The notes below the pieces were generated by a model. The model worked only from the letters and a program-made list of their open reading frames with translations. It was not told the DNA's origin and did not search any database. A DNA stretch of 64,000 bases. Origin: Spirosoma sp. KCTC 42546. Its GTDB lineage: Bacteria > Bacteroidota > Bacteroidia > Cytophagales > Spirosomataceae. The position numbers and the translations under genes were made by a program. Shown piece after piece: positions 8,606-17,074 of the stretch; positions within the stretch are counted from its first letter, which is position 1; each line of letters begins with the position of its first letter. The DNA is taken from the NCBI RefSeq assembly GCF_006965485.1, contig NZ_CP041360.1:1612001-1676000 (forward strand), written 5' to 3'.

Positions 8606-10159
8606 ATGACATCCTATAAAAAGCTATTGCGACAAACGCTCGTGGCGGCAAGCCTATCGGCTCCGTTGTTCTGGGCTGTTGGCTGCACGAAGAATTTCGA
8701 CGAGATCAACACCAACCAAACCAAGATATCGGTTATTGGTGCGGGCGAAATTCCTTACTTATTCTCGAAAGCGCAATCGGCGGCAACGCTCCCCGGTGGC
8801 AACTATCAGGTTGGTCAAAACCTCTTTTCTGACCAGTACGCCCAGTATTTTGCCTGTGTGGCTACGTATTTCCCATCCGATCGGTTTGTGATTCGGATGG
8901 ATTGGCTGGGTGGCCCCTGGACGGCTCAATACACACAGGTTGTGCCCCAGTTGAAAACCATCCTGACCAGCACAGACGCCGGTTCGGCGGAGAATGCGCT
9001 GGCAAACATCTGGTGGGTGTATTCGTTTCACCGCTGGACGGATTATGTTGGCCCAATCCCGTACTTCAAAGCAGGTGAACCGGCTACGTCGGTTGCCTAC
9101 GATGCACAGGATAAAATCTACGATGATTTCTTCAAGAAATTAGCGGCTGCTACGACCATATTGAAAGCCAAAACGGCTGAAAAACCATATGGCTCATTCG
9201 ACTTGATTTATGGTGGCGACGTGAACAAATGGATCAAGTTTGCCAACACGCTCCGGCTCCGGCTGGCGTTGCGGATCTCCAAAGTTGATCCGGCCCGTGC
9301 AAAAACCGAAGCAGAAGCAGCGGTGGCCGGTGGCGTACTAACAACCAGCCCCGACGATGATGCACTGGTAGCCCGTAGCACCAAAGGTGGCGACAACAAT
9401 GGTCTGGCTATCATGTCGGACTGGAACGAGTTTCGGATGAGTGCGGCAATGGAATCAGTACTGAAAGGCTACGACGATCCACGCCTGCCTACTTATTTCC
9501 TGCCTGCGGTAAAAACCAATACCTATGAAGGCTTGCGCAACGGTCTGGCTACAACCCAGTTAACTGATCCTGTTAATACGGCTGATGCCAATTCGCACGT
9601 AGGTCAACGCTGGACATCGACTGGTCTGGGTACGGCTCAGAACGTAATGGCCACCGCCGAGGCTTATTTTCTGATGGCCGAGGGCGCATTGAATGGCTGG
9701 AGCATGGGCGGAACGGCGAAAGATTTCTATAACAAAGGCATCGCCATGTCCTTGACCCAGTGGGGTGTTACCAGCGCTGCGGCCATTAGTGCTTATCAAA
9801 CCAGCACGAAAACGCCCGTGGCTCCGAACGACTTCCTGAAATCGGCACCGTTGAGCAATATTCCAGTTGCCTGGGGTAGCACCGAAGCCATTCAGCGGGA
9901 GCAAATCGGTACGCAGAAATGGCTGGCTATTTTCCCGGATGGTTTCGAAGGCTGGGCTGAATACCGCCGGACCCGCTTTCCGAAACTGTACCCCGTCGTG
10001 AACTCCGATAACCCAGATATTCCAGCGGGTGGTGTTCTCCGCCGGATTCCGATCCTGCTTGTCGAGCAGCAAACGAACGCTGTCGAAGCTAAGAAAGCCG
10101 AATCGCTGATCGGTGGTCCCGACAAAGTGACTACGCCGTTGTGGTGGGATAAGAATTAA
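8606..10159 (+). CDS. SusD/RagB-like nutrient-binding outer membrane lipoprotein (SusD-like_2 type)
   Basis: The protein has 517 residues. A type II signal peptide has its lipobox at FWAVGC27, so the mature protein is anchored on the outer face. The sequence after the Cys (TKNFDEINTNQTKIS) and the later WVYSFHRWTDYVGPIPYF and KWIKFANTLRLRLALRIS segments are typical of the SusD-like_2 subfamily, which has a TPR core and a ligand-binding face. It caps the SusC barrel coded just upstream (18 bp gap, one operon). This subfamily often pairs with SusC proteins that are not in classic polysaccharide loci. The substrate is unknown. Confidence 0.94.
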   Translation: MTSYKKLLRQTLVAASLSAPLFWAVGCTKNFDEINTNQTKISVIGAGEIPYLFSKAQSAATLPGGNYQVGQNLFSDQYAQYFACVATYFPSDRFVIRMDWLGGPWTAQYTQVVPQLKTILTSTDAGSAENALANIWWVYSFHRWTDYVGPIPYFKAGEPATSVAYDAQDKIYDDFFKKLAAATTILKAKTAEKPYGSFDLIYGGDVNKWIKFANTLRLRLALRISKVDPARAKTEAEAAVAGGVLTTSPDDDALVARSTKGGDNNGLAIMSDWNEFRMSAAMESVLKGYDDPRLPTYFLPAVKTNTYEGLRNGLATTQLTDPVNTADANSHVGQRWTSTGLGTAQNVMATAEAYFLMAEGALNGWSMGGTAKDFYNKGIAMSLTQWGVTSAAAISAYQTSTKTPVAPNDFLKSAPLSNIPVAWGSTEAIQREQIGTQKWLAIFPDGFEGWAEYRRTRFPKLYPVVNSDNPDIPAGGVLRRIPILLVEQQTNAVEAKKAESLIGGPDKVTTPLWWDKN

Positions 10160-10162
10160 TTT

Positions 10163-10249
10163 TTAACACAGAGAAACGGAGAACAACACGGAGAGTACGG
10201 AGAAAAATCTCTGTTATCTCCGTGTTGTTCTCCGTTTCTCTGTGTTTAA
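10163..10249. repeat. CACAGAG-family palindrome, copy 2 (about 31-bp arms)
   Basis: The left arm (10163-10194, core CACAGAGAAACGGAGAACAA) and the right arm (10218-10249) are nearly perfect reverse complements. It fills the gap between the susD gene and the VCBS gene. A GTG at 10242 would start the next frame inside this repeat and is rejected as a start for that reason. Confidence 0.9.
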
Positions 10250-10259
10250 CTTTCATGCC

Positions 10260-13200
10260 ATGAAGCTACTTACGTTCTGTCTACTAGTGTTGCTGTTCGC
10301 GTCCTGCCACAATCAGGATACGCTGTTTGAGAAATTACCTTCTTCCCAAACCAACATTACGTTTAAAAACATGCTGGAGGAGTCGCCCGATTTCAACGTG
10401 CTGAAATATGGGTATTTTTACAACGGCGGGGGCGTAGCAGCGGGTGATTTCAATAACGACGGCCTGACGGATTTGTACTTCACCGGCAACCTAAACGCCA
10501 ATAAACTCTACCTGAACAAAACCGAACCCGGTTCAGGAAAATTAACCTTCGACGATATTACCGACAAGGCAGGCGTTGGTGCCGCTGATGGTTGGAACAC
10601 CGGTGTATCGGTCGTAGACATTAACGCCGATGGCTGGCTCGATCTATATGTGTGCCGCTCGGCAGCAACCGATGTCAGGCTACGCCGTAATTTACTCTTC
10701 ATCAACAACAAGAATTTAACCTTCTCGGAGAAAGCCGCCGAGTATGGTCTCGATGATCCAGCTTACTCAACGCAGGCCGCTTTCTTCGACTACGACCGGG
10801 ATGGCGATCTGGACTGTTTTCTGCTGAATCATTCGGTGCAGGAATATGCGGGTTTCAGCCGGATGATCAGTGATTACAAACAACAGACGAACCCCAATTA
10901 CTCCAGCAAACTGTACCGCAACGACCGAAATGCGGGTGGCAAATTCGTTGACGTATCCGCTGCTTCGGGCATGGTATCCAACGTCCTGAGCTTTGGCCTC
11001 GGCGTAGCCGTAACCGATTTTAATAACGATGGCTGGCTCGACTTCTACGTGTCGAACGACTACAACGAAAACGATTATCTCTACATAAACCAAAAAGACG
11101 GCCAGTTTAAAGAAGTCGTGCGGGATGCAATGGGCCACACATCACTCTATTCGATGGGCTCCGATGCCGCCGATGTGAACAACGATGGCCGGATCGATCT
11201 GCTCACGCTCGACATGCTTCCCGAGGGCAACGAGCGCATTAAATTAACCTCCGGCGACGATAATTACGATAAATATGCCCAATTGCTGCGAGCTGGTTTC
11301 CACCATCAAACTATGCGCAATATGCTGCAATTGAATGTGGGGGAGGAGGAAGGAGGAAAGGGAGTAGGGGGAGGAAAGGGACGAGAGGAAAAAAAGAGTG
11401 GAAATAGCAACATGTCTCCAGTCTCCCTTTCCTCCCCTTCCTCCTCTCCTCCCTCCCTCCCCATTTTTAGCGAAATTGGGCAGTTGGCGGGTGTTTCGAA
11501 TACCGACTGGAGTTGGGCTGGGTTGTTTGCTGATTTTGATAACGACGGCTGGAAAGATCTGTTTGTGAGCAATGGGTATGCTCGGGATTACACGAATATG
11601 GAGTTCCTGAAGTTTACGGTGGATGAGCAATTGAAGTCTCGCCAAACGGGAGCACAAACGAATCCGATGGAGGTTATCGCCAAAATGCCGAGTATCGACG
11701 CTCCGGATTATATCTTCCGAAATCGGTCTGGCGAGCCTGACAAGCAGTTAACGTTTACGAATGAAACAAAAGCCTGGGGATTCAACGAACCGTCGCAATC
11801 GAACGGGGCGATTTATGCCGATCTGGACAACGATGGTGATTTGGATCTGGTGGTCAATAACATCAACGCCGAAGCCACTATTTACGAAAATCACGCGGAT
11901 ACCCAGGGCCAGAATCATCACCTTATTCTTCAGCTAAAAAGTCCGAACCCGGCGCAGTTGATGGGTGCTCGGGCAACCGTCTGGGCAGGGGGGAAAATGC
12001 AGGTGCAGGAGTTCATGCCGGTGCGGGGGTTTCAGTCGTCCATCTATGCGCCCTTGCTGTTTGGGTTGGGAAAAATTACGACGATAGATTCGGTATGGGT
12101 TCGTTGGGCAGATGGGAAAACGCAGCTAGTTCGTCCGACCCAGCTAGCCGAACCGATCACAATTACGTATGCGCCAACGGGCGAAATGCCCCTGTCTGCA
12201 CTGCCCAAGGCCTTCTGGCAGGCAGATCATGAACTCGCGATAACGCACCAGCAGGAATACATCAATGATTTTAAAATTCAACCCTTACTGCCGTATATGC
12301 TTTCGCCGACGGGCCCTTATTTTGCGGTTGGTGATGCGAATGGCGATGGTCAGAGTGATGTATTTGTGGGTGGCGGACGTGGCCAGGGCGGTCAGGTTCT
12401 CCTTGCCGGACCTGGTGGGTTTGTGCCGATGCCGCAACCGGCGCTACTTGCCGATCGGGCTTATGAAGATACTGGCGCTGAATGGTTTGATGCCGATGGT
12501 GACCACGATCTGGATTTGGTGGTAAGTAGCGCTGGCTATGAACTTCCCGTTGACGATGCCCGCTTACAGACGCGCTTGTACCTGAATGATGGCAAGGGTC
12601 ATTTAACGAAAGCCAGTACGTTTCCTGATGTGCGGGTGAGTGCGTCCTGCGTTCGTTCGGCCGATATTGACGGCGATGGGGATCGGGATTTGTTCATTGG
12701 CGCGCGGGTCGTTCCGGGTCGCTATCCCGAAACACCTGTCAGTCATTTGCTGGTGAATGATGGGAAAGGTCATTTTTCAGAAGGCCCAAGCCTACAACCC
12801 GCTCTGGCTAAACTGGGAATGGTAACCGATGCCGCCTTTGCTGACATCAACCGAGACAAACGTCCTGAATTACTCGTAGCGACCGATTTTGGCCCTATTC
12901 AGGGATTCACCTTTCAGAGTGGGAAACTACAGCCCCTTGCCGATTTGCTGCCTGCCACGACCGGTTGCTGGAATCGCCTGCTGGTTCAGGATGTTGATAA
13001 CGATGGTAATCCAGATATTATAGCAGCCAACGCCGGGCTAAATAGTCAGCTTCAGGCGTCACCCAATCGACCCTTAACCCTGTATGGCATCAAGAATGTA
13101 GCGGGGTCGTTGCTCCCAATTCTGGCCGGTTATGATCGAACCGGTCGCGCCAGTGGAGAGCCGCATCCATTCAACGCCCGCGACGAAATGCTCGATCAGG

Positions 13201-13688
13201 TCGTGAGTTTACGAAAGAAATTCACGAATTATACAAGCTATTCAAAAGCCACAATAACCGACTTGTTTGAGCCAGAGGAGTTAAGCCGGGCGCAGAAACT
13301 TGACGCTACGACGCTGCAAACGGTGCTGTTTCAACATGGCGGAGGGCCAACCCCTAAATTTACGATGCAGCCGCTTCCCATAGAAGCACAGATGGCCCCT
13401 GCTTATGCGCTGGCCGTTATTGATGTCAATCACGATGGTTTACCGGATTTGATGATCGGTGGAAATCGGGAATACAACCGGGTTCGCTTAGGCAAGGAAG
13501 ACGCCAACCGGGGGCAACTGTTTCTGAATAAAGGGAAAGGCCAGTTTGCCTACGTGCCAATGGCGCAGTCAGGCTTATTGTGGGATGGCGACGTTCGGGA
13601 TCTGGCCACAGTACAAGTTGCCGGGCGTACGGAATTACTGGTGGGTGCGACCGGGAAAGCGGTACGCACGTTTAGGTTGACGAAGTAG
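10260..13688 (+). CDS. VCBS/FG-GAP repeat lipoprotein with ASPIC/UnbV domain (CRTAC1-like)
   Basis: The protein has 1142 residues from ATG 10260. The lipobox is LLFASC16. At least twelve FG-GAP/VCBS calcium loops of the form D-x-N/D-x-D-G-x-x-D are visible (for example DFNNDGLTDLY, DINADGWLDLYV, DLDNDGDLDLVV, DANGDGQSDVFV, DVDNDGNPDII, DVNHDGLPDLMI), giving a beta-propeller architecture in two blocks. Between the blocks (about 560-620) is an ASPIC/UnbV domain with MPVRGFQSSIYAPLLFGLG. It follows a susC-susD pair on the same strand and is probably the third outer-surface member of that import complex. Residues 360-401 are a Glu/Gly/Lys-rich then Ser/Pro-rich segment coded by an in-frame palindrome and are foreign to the repeat pattern. 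Confidence 0.9.
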   Translation: MKLLTFCLLVLLFASCHNQDTLFEKLPSSQTNITFKNMLEESPDFNVLKYGYFYNGGGVAAGDFNNDGLTDLYFTGNLNANKLYLNKTEPGSGKLTFDDITDKAGVGAADGWNTGVSVVDINADGWLDLYVCRSAATDVRLRRNLLFINNKNLTFSEKAAEYGLDDPAYSTQAAFFDYDRDGDLDCFLLNHSVQEYAGFSRMISDYKQQTNPNYSSKLYRNDRNAGGKFVDVSAASGMVSNVLSFGLGVAVTDFNNDGWLDFYVSNDYNENDYLYINQKDGQFKEVVRDAMGHTSLYSMGSDAADVNNDGRIDLLTLDMLPEGNERIKLTSGDDNYDKYAQLLRAGFHHQTMRNMLQLNVGEEEGGKGVGGGKGREEKKSGNSNMSPVSLSSPSSSPPSLPIFSEIGQLAGVSNTDWSWAGLFADFDNDGWKDLFVSNGYARDYTNMEFLKFTVDEQLKSRQTGAQTNPMEVIAKMPSIDAPDYIFRNRSGEPDKQLTFTNETKAWGFNEPSQSNGAIYADLDNDGDLDLVVNNINAEATIYENHADTQGQNHHLILQLKSPNPAQLMGARATVWAGGKMQVQEFMPVRGFQSSIYAPLLFGLGKITTIDSVWVRWADGKTQLVRPTQLAEPITITYAPTGEMPLSALPKAFWQADHELAITHQQEYINDFKIQPLLPYMLSPTGPYFAVGDANGDGQSDVFVGGGRGQGGQVLLAGPGGFVPMPQPALLADRAYEDTGAEWFDADGDHDLDLVVSSAGYELPVDDARLQTRLYLNDGKGHLTKASTFPDVRVSASCVRSADIDGDGDRDLFIGARVVPGRYPETPVSHLLVNDGKGHFSEGPSLQPALAKLGMVTDAAFADINRDKRPELLVATDFGPIQGFTFQSGKLQPLADLLPATTGCWNRLLVQDVDNDGNPDIIAANAGLNSQLQASPNRPLTLYGIKNVAGSLLPILAGYDRTGRASGEPHPFNARDEMLDQVVSLRKKFTNYTSYSKATITDLFEPEELSRAQKLDATTLQTVLFQHGGGPTPKFTMQPLPIEAQMAPAYALAVIDVNHDGLPDLMIGGNREYNRVRLGKEDANRGQLFLNKGKGQFAYVPMAQSGLLWDGDVRDLATVQVAGRTELLVGATGKAVRTFRLTK
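11337..11462. repeat. Purine/pyrimidine palindrome inserted in frame in the VCBS gene
   Basis: The left arm (11338-11381) is almost all purine and ends in GGGGAGGAAAGGGA. The right arm (11424-11463) is its imperfect reverse complement and begins TCCCTTTCCTCCCC. The element is 126 bases, exactly 42 codons, and keeps the frame. Flanking protein sequence (MLQLN then IFSEIGQLAGVSNTDWSWA) reads as continuous family sequence if the segment is removed. Confidence 0.85.
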
Positions 13689-13729
13689 GAGAGAGGGATT
13701 CTGTAGATTCTGCTTTGGATCTTGTTGAT

Positions 13730-13782
13730 TCCCCGTTCCCCGTTCTCACTCGGCAAGCCAAGCAAGAACGGGGGAACGGGAA
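13730..13782. repeat. GC-rich inverted repeat between convergent genes
   Basis: CCCGTTCCCCGTTCT pairs imperfectly with AGAACGGGGGAACGGG around a loop containing CACTCGGCAAGCCAAGC. The loop region closely matches one arm of the large palindrome at 30197-30344. It separates the VCBS gene from the dipeptidase gene and may terminate both. Confidence 0.7.
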
Positions 13783-13795
13783 ACTCGTAACGCCC

Positions 13796-14875
13796 TTACG
13801 TCCACGCGTTGCGCAGGAAGCGGAGCCAGTTTTTATGAAATATATTTTCGATATCCTCGGTCGAGTACCCTCGTTTGGTCAGTAAACCGCTGAGATTTTG
13901 TAAGTCGGCAATCGTGTCCAGATCACTGGGCGATTGCTCGGTGCCGTAGGTACCATCGAGGTCGCTGCCAATGGCAATATGCTGGCTGTTGCCTGTGAGT
14001 TGGCAGATGTGGTCGTAGTGGTCAATAATGGTTTCGAGACTGATTCCGAACTCGGTCGGGTTACTAACCCGTTGGGTAAAACCGGGCTTCATCATCCAGG
14101 CGTCGAAGCAGCCGCCAATAACGCCACCACGCTCCGTTATCTGCCTGATCTGATCGTCGGTGAGCTGGCGCTGGTGGGGCACCAGAGCGCGGCAGTTATG
14201 GTGGCTGGCCCAGACCGGACGTTTGTACAGCGACATTGCTTCGGTAAACCCCTCGTCGGTCAGGTGCGTAACGTCCAGAATAATACCCAGACGATCCATT
14301 TCTTGTACCAACTCGCGCCCTTCGGCTGTTAAGGGGCCACTTAAGCCGGTGCCAGGCGCGTACCGTCCCGTGCTGTAATGAGCGGGTCCAAGAGCCCGCA
14401 ACCCATAGGCGTACGCTTTCTCCAGATACGATAGATTAACCAGCGAGTCGGCTCCTTCCAGACTAAGAATGTAGCCGATGGGCTTCTGTTCATTCGGTAT
14501 GGTTTCATCGAGCCAGAGTGTGAGGTGGTTTTCCAGACTGGTCCGGTCCAGAATCTGAACCATCTCCCCATCATCACACATGGCTTCGTACCACGCCCGT
14601 TGCGCCTGCGTCATGGCCCAGGCTTGCGCTGGGGAGTTCCAACCGGCACCAGGCAGGTTGCCGTTACTTTGGTTAAAGCGGGCAATCTGCGTGGCCACCA
14701 CGAGGCCGATATGTCCCCGCCGAAGGTCAGGTAGAGAGACGGTACCTTTTGCACGGTCAATCTTATCGGTCATACCTGTTTCTTCCTGACGGATTTGATG
14801 GGCCGAAAGTCGATAATCGCGATTCCATTCAATGGCGTTCAGCGCCATGTCGAGGTGGGCATCAATAATCAACAT
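13796..14875 (-). CDS. Membrane/renal-type dipeptidase (peptidase family M19)
   Basis: The protein has 359 residues, the usual length for M19. The first zinc site is H7-x-D9 in the opening IIDAHLD. The bridging Glu lies in YILSLEGADSL, and further metal or substrate His residues lie in LDVTHLTDEGF and VWASHHNCRAL. The C-terminal IAIGSDLDGTYG carries the conserved Asp. The family cleaves dipeptides, including some with D-residues. There is no signal peptide, so it is probably cytoplasmic. A 3-hydroxyacyl-CoA dehydrogenase-like gene lies 57 bp upstream on the same strand, so both may share a transcript. Confidence 0.93.
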   Translation of the reverse strand: MLIIDAHLDMALNAIEWNRDYRLSAHQIRQEETGMTDKIDRAKGTVSLPDLRRGHIGLVVATQIARFNQSNGNLPGAGWNSPAQAWAMTQAQRAWYEAMCDDGEMVQILDRTSLENHLTLWLDETIPNEQKPIGYILSLEGADSLVNLSYLEKAYAYGLRALGPAHYSTGRYAPGTGLSGPLTAEGRELVQEMDRLGIILDVTHLTDEGFTEAMSLYKRPVWASHHNCRALVPHQRQLTDDQIRQITERGGVIGGCFDAWMMKPGFTQRVSNPTEFGISLETIIDHYDHICQLTGNSQHIAIGSDLDGTYGTEQSPSDLDTIADLQNLSGLLTKRGYSTEDIENIFHKNWLRFLRNAWT

Positions 14876-14932
14876 TGGTTAGTAAGTTATTGGGTTAGTA
14901 AGTTGTTGGTCTGTCTACCGCGCTATTCGCTA

Positions 14933-15925
14933 CTAACCATCGTCTTTTGCCAGTTTCTTTTTCACTACATCGGCCGGGTATTTCAGGGCCAGCCGCCGAA
15001 TATCGTAGCTGAACTCTTCATAGGTTTCTTTCCAGAGTTTGGCTTCTTCGGGCGTGTAATCATAAAAACCCTGTGCGTTCAGAACGCCTTTACCACCCGC
15101 CTGTACAATATCGTCGATCAGTTTAGGTACTTCCGTCTGGTTGCTCAGGGTTGGGAATAAATCCTTCATGACGGTATGGTACGCCGGTACGCCTGTCAGG
15201 TCCATCCAGCGAAACACACCCACCAGCGTCATCCAGTAACCCGCATTATTCCGGCAGGCCCGATCCACATCTTCAACGGTTGCATACCCATTTTCGACCA
15301 GGTTGAAGGCTTCCCGATACATAGCGTACATCAGTCGGTTGGTAATAAATCCCCGGATGTCTTTACGAACCAGCGTCGGTTCTTTTCCCCACAGATGCGA
15401 TAGCGCATAGAGCCACTCAGCGGTGGATACATCGGTCAGGTCGCCACAGATAACTTCCAGAAAACGTGTGGTGTGTGAGGGCTCTGACCAGTGCAAGCCC
15501 ACGAAGCGGGCAGGCAGTCGAACTTCGCGCTGGAGCAGGCTAATCGGGATGGCTGAGGTGTTGCTGGTAATGATGGCATCGTCGGCCACAACGGCTTCTA
15601 TTTTCTCGTAGACCGATTTTTTTATCGCAATATTTTCAAGCGTACACTCCATCACGACTTTACTATCGTTCAGCAGTCCGTAGTCCTCCGTGATCGTCAG
15701 TTGTTCCAGATACGACTCGGGGCTTTTCGTAAATAACCCTTCCTGATAGGCTTTCGCCAGATGCTCCCGGATGCGGGGTTCGGCCGTTTCCATATCGGCC
15801 GGGAGAGGGGCAACCGCTACCACTGGATGACCCGCTATTAATAGACACGTAGTAATGCTACAGCCCATTAGCCCCAAGCCAACTACGCCCACGGGTATTG
15901 TTTCTGGATTTATTGGTTGGTTCAT
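14933..15925 (-). CDS. 3-hydroxyacyl-CoA dehydrogenase family protein
   Basis: The protein has 330 residues. An N-terminal NAD-binding Rossmann fold has GVVGLGLMGCSI (about 13-24). It continues through MECTLENIAIKKSVYEKIE and TSNTSAIPIS, which match the HCDH family nucleotide domain. The catalytic region around FVGLHWSEPSHTTRFLEVI has the expected H-x-x-x-P pattern (HWSEP). The C-terminal helical domain has GFITNRLMYAMYREAFNLVENG and GVFRWMDLTG. The family oxidises 3-hydroxyacyl-CoA; proteins of this length without an enoyl-CoA hydratase domain can also act on other hydroxy acids. No beta-oxidation gene is adjacent, so the substrate is open. Confidence 0.88.
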   Translation of the reverse strand: MNQPINPETIPVGVVGLGLMGCSITTCLLIAGHPVVAVAPLPADMETAEPRIREHLAKAYQEGLFTKSPESYLEQLTITEDYGLLNDSKVVMECTLENIAIKKSVYEKIEAVVADDAIITSNTSAIPISLLQREVRLPARFVGLHWSEPSHTTRFLEVICGDLTDVSTAEWLYALSHLWGKEPTLVRKDIRGFITNRLMYAMYREAFNLVENGYATVEDVDRACRNNAGYWMTLVGVFRWMDLTGVPAYHTVMKDLFPTLSNQTEVPKLIDDIVQAGGKGVLNAQGFYDYTPEEAKLWKETYEEFSYDIRRLALKYPADVVKKKLAKDDG

Positions 15926-16003
15926 TACGAGAATTGAGTCAAATAGGTTGACTGACAGGGACTTGTTTTGACTTGCTTATGGACAGATGAAATAGACGCC
16001 TGA

Positions 16004-16027
16004 TACTGCCCGTCAATCGGGCAAGTA
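16004..16027. promoter_or_regulatory. Small inverted repeat in a divergent promoter region
   Basis: TACTGCCCG and CGGGCAAGTA flank five bases (TCAAT). It lies between two divergent genes and has no T-run, so an operator is more likely than a terminator. This is a weak call. Confidence 0.3.
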
Positions 16028-16132
16028 TACGGGATAAATCTAAACAAAAGAAGGTATGAACGGGAAGAATCTGCCTATTGTGGTAACTGAAAGGTTACTT
16101 ATATTTATGGACGTTTAACTATAGCATGAGCC

Positions 16133-16339
16133 ATGTCATTTCAAGCGTATATCGATAATATCAGGGCGAAGACCGGCAAAGGGCCGGACGATTTTAAACA
16201 ACTGGCCGACGAAAAAGGCTTACTCAAACCGGGTACTAAAGCCGGCGTCATTTTAGCCTGGCTGAAAGACGATTTTGATCTGGGGCACGGGCATTCCATG
16301 GCCATTTACAAGCTCTTTAAAGATGATGGTCTACTATAG
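16133..16339 (+). CDS. DUF4287 domain protein
   Basis: This small protein of 68 residues is filled by the DUF4287 pattern: FQAYIDNIRAKTGKGPDDF, then GLLKPGTKAGVILAWLKDDF and a closing LGHGHSMAIYKLFKD. The family is short, soluble and of unknown function, sometimes fused to a DUF5655 domain. The start at ATG 16133 matches the usual family N-terminus. It is a single gene just upstream of a SnoaL-like gene on the same strand. Confidence 0.85.
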   Translation: MSFQAYIDNIRAKTGKGPDDFKQLADEKGLLKPGTKAGVILAWLKDDFDLGHGHSMAIYKLFKDDGLL

Positions 16340-16419
16340 GCCTGTTTTATAGACTAGTTGAGTACAGATAAGTGAGCGGCCTCATTCATTCCGCTACTAA
16401 AATTATACCTTATTTTATC

Positions 16420-16896
16420 ATGAAAAATATAATACTGGCCCTAATCGCCCTTTCGAGCTTATTCGCTCACTCAACAATTGCCCAAAAGGACAACCAGACA
16501 TCAGTCCAAGAAGCCATCAAATCAGTCATTACCAACTATGAACAGGCTTGGAACCGCCACGATGCTAAAGCATTAGCCGAGCAATACCATACGGATGCCA
16601 CATGGGTCAACTGGTTTGGTGCCTATTACAAGGGCCGAGCTGAGATTGAGAAGCACTATCAAACCACCCATACGACCTATTTCAAATCGACTCAGTTTAC
16701 CACCCGTTCCATTGAGGATATAACCTTCCTCAAACCGGATATGGCCCTGGTTCATGTCCGCACGGATCTAAGTGGAGATGAACGCTATCCGGGCCAGACT
16801 TTCCGGTTTCGACGAACGATCTTATTAACCAATAAAGAGGGCAGTTGGCGCATATTAGCAGGCCAAAACGCTAAGCTTAATGAAGGGATAGACTAA
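16420..16896 (+). CDS. Secreted SnoaL-like / SgcJ-EcaC family protein
   Basis: The protein has 158 residues from ATG 16420. A GTG at 16372 would add a poor leader. A signal peptide covers about residues 1-20 (ALIALSSLFAHSTIAQ). The rest is a cone-shaped NTF2-like fold: AIKSVITNYEQAWNRHDAKALAEQYHTDATWVNW is the typical first helix and strand. It ends in FRFRRTILLTNKEGSWRILAGQNA. Members of this superfamily bind small ligands in a pocket, and a few are enzymes. The ligand is unknown. The reading frame ends 178 bp before the second cupin. Confidence 0.8.
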   Translation: MKNIILALIALSSLFAHSTIAQKDNQTSVQEAIKSVITNYEQAWNRHDAKALAEQYHTDATWVNWFGAYYKGRAEIEKHYQTTHTTYFKSTQFTTRSIEDITFLKPDMALVHVRTDLSGDERYPGQTFRFRRTILLTNKEGSWRILAGQNAKLNEGID

Positions 16897-16942
16897 GCTT
16901 TACCAAGTAAGCGAAATGCACGTAACGATTAACTTTACTGCC

Positions 16943-16978
16943 ACTTATATAACTACTTATATAACTACTTATATAACT
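16943..16978. repeat. Three tandem copies of a 12-bp unit
   Basis: The unit ACTTATATAACT is repeated three times without gap or mismatch. It lies about 100 bases upstream of the second cupin gene, where copy-number change could alter spacing between regulatory sites. Confidence 0.85.
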
Positions 16979-17074
16979 ATTATTGACCGCTGGCTAAACA
17001 ACTTGTCAACGGTGTTGCAACTAGTAGTTCATTCGTAGGAATGACACAATTTTGATACTATAGCCTGAATTAAT

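Noticed and set aside
10242..10259. GTG start for the VCBS lipoprotein
   Set aside because: It lies within the palindrome and would put six extra residues before an otherwise perfect lipoprotein signal peptide starting at ATG 10260.
11244..11657. 137-codon minus-strand frame over the in-frame palindrome
   Set aside because: It is antisense to the VCBS gene and its only distinctive part is the reverse reading of the purine/pyrimidine element.
16943..16978. Possible CRISPR-like repeat
   Set aside because: Units are 12 bases with no spacers, so it is a simple tandem repeat.
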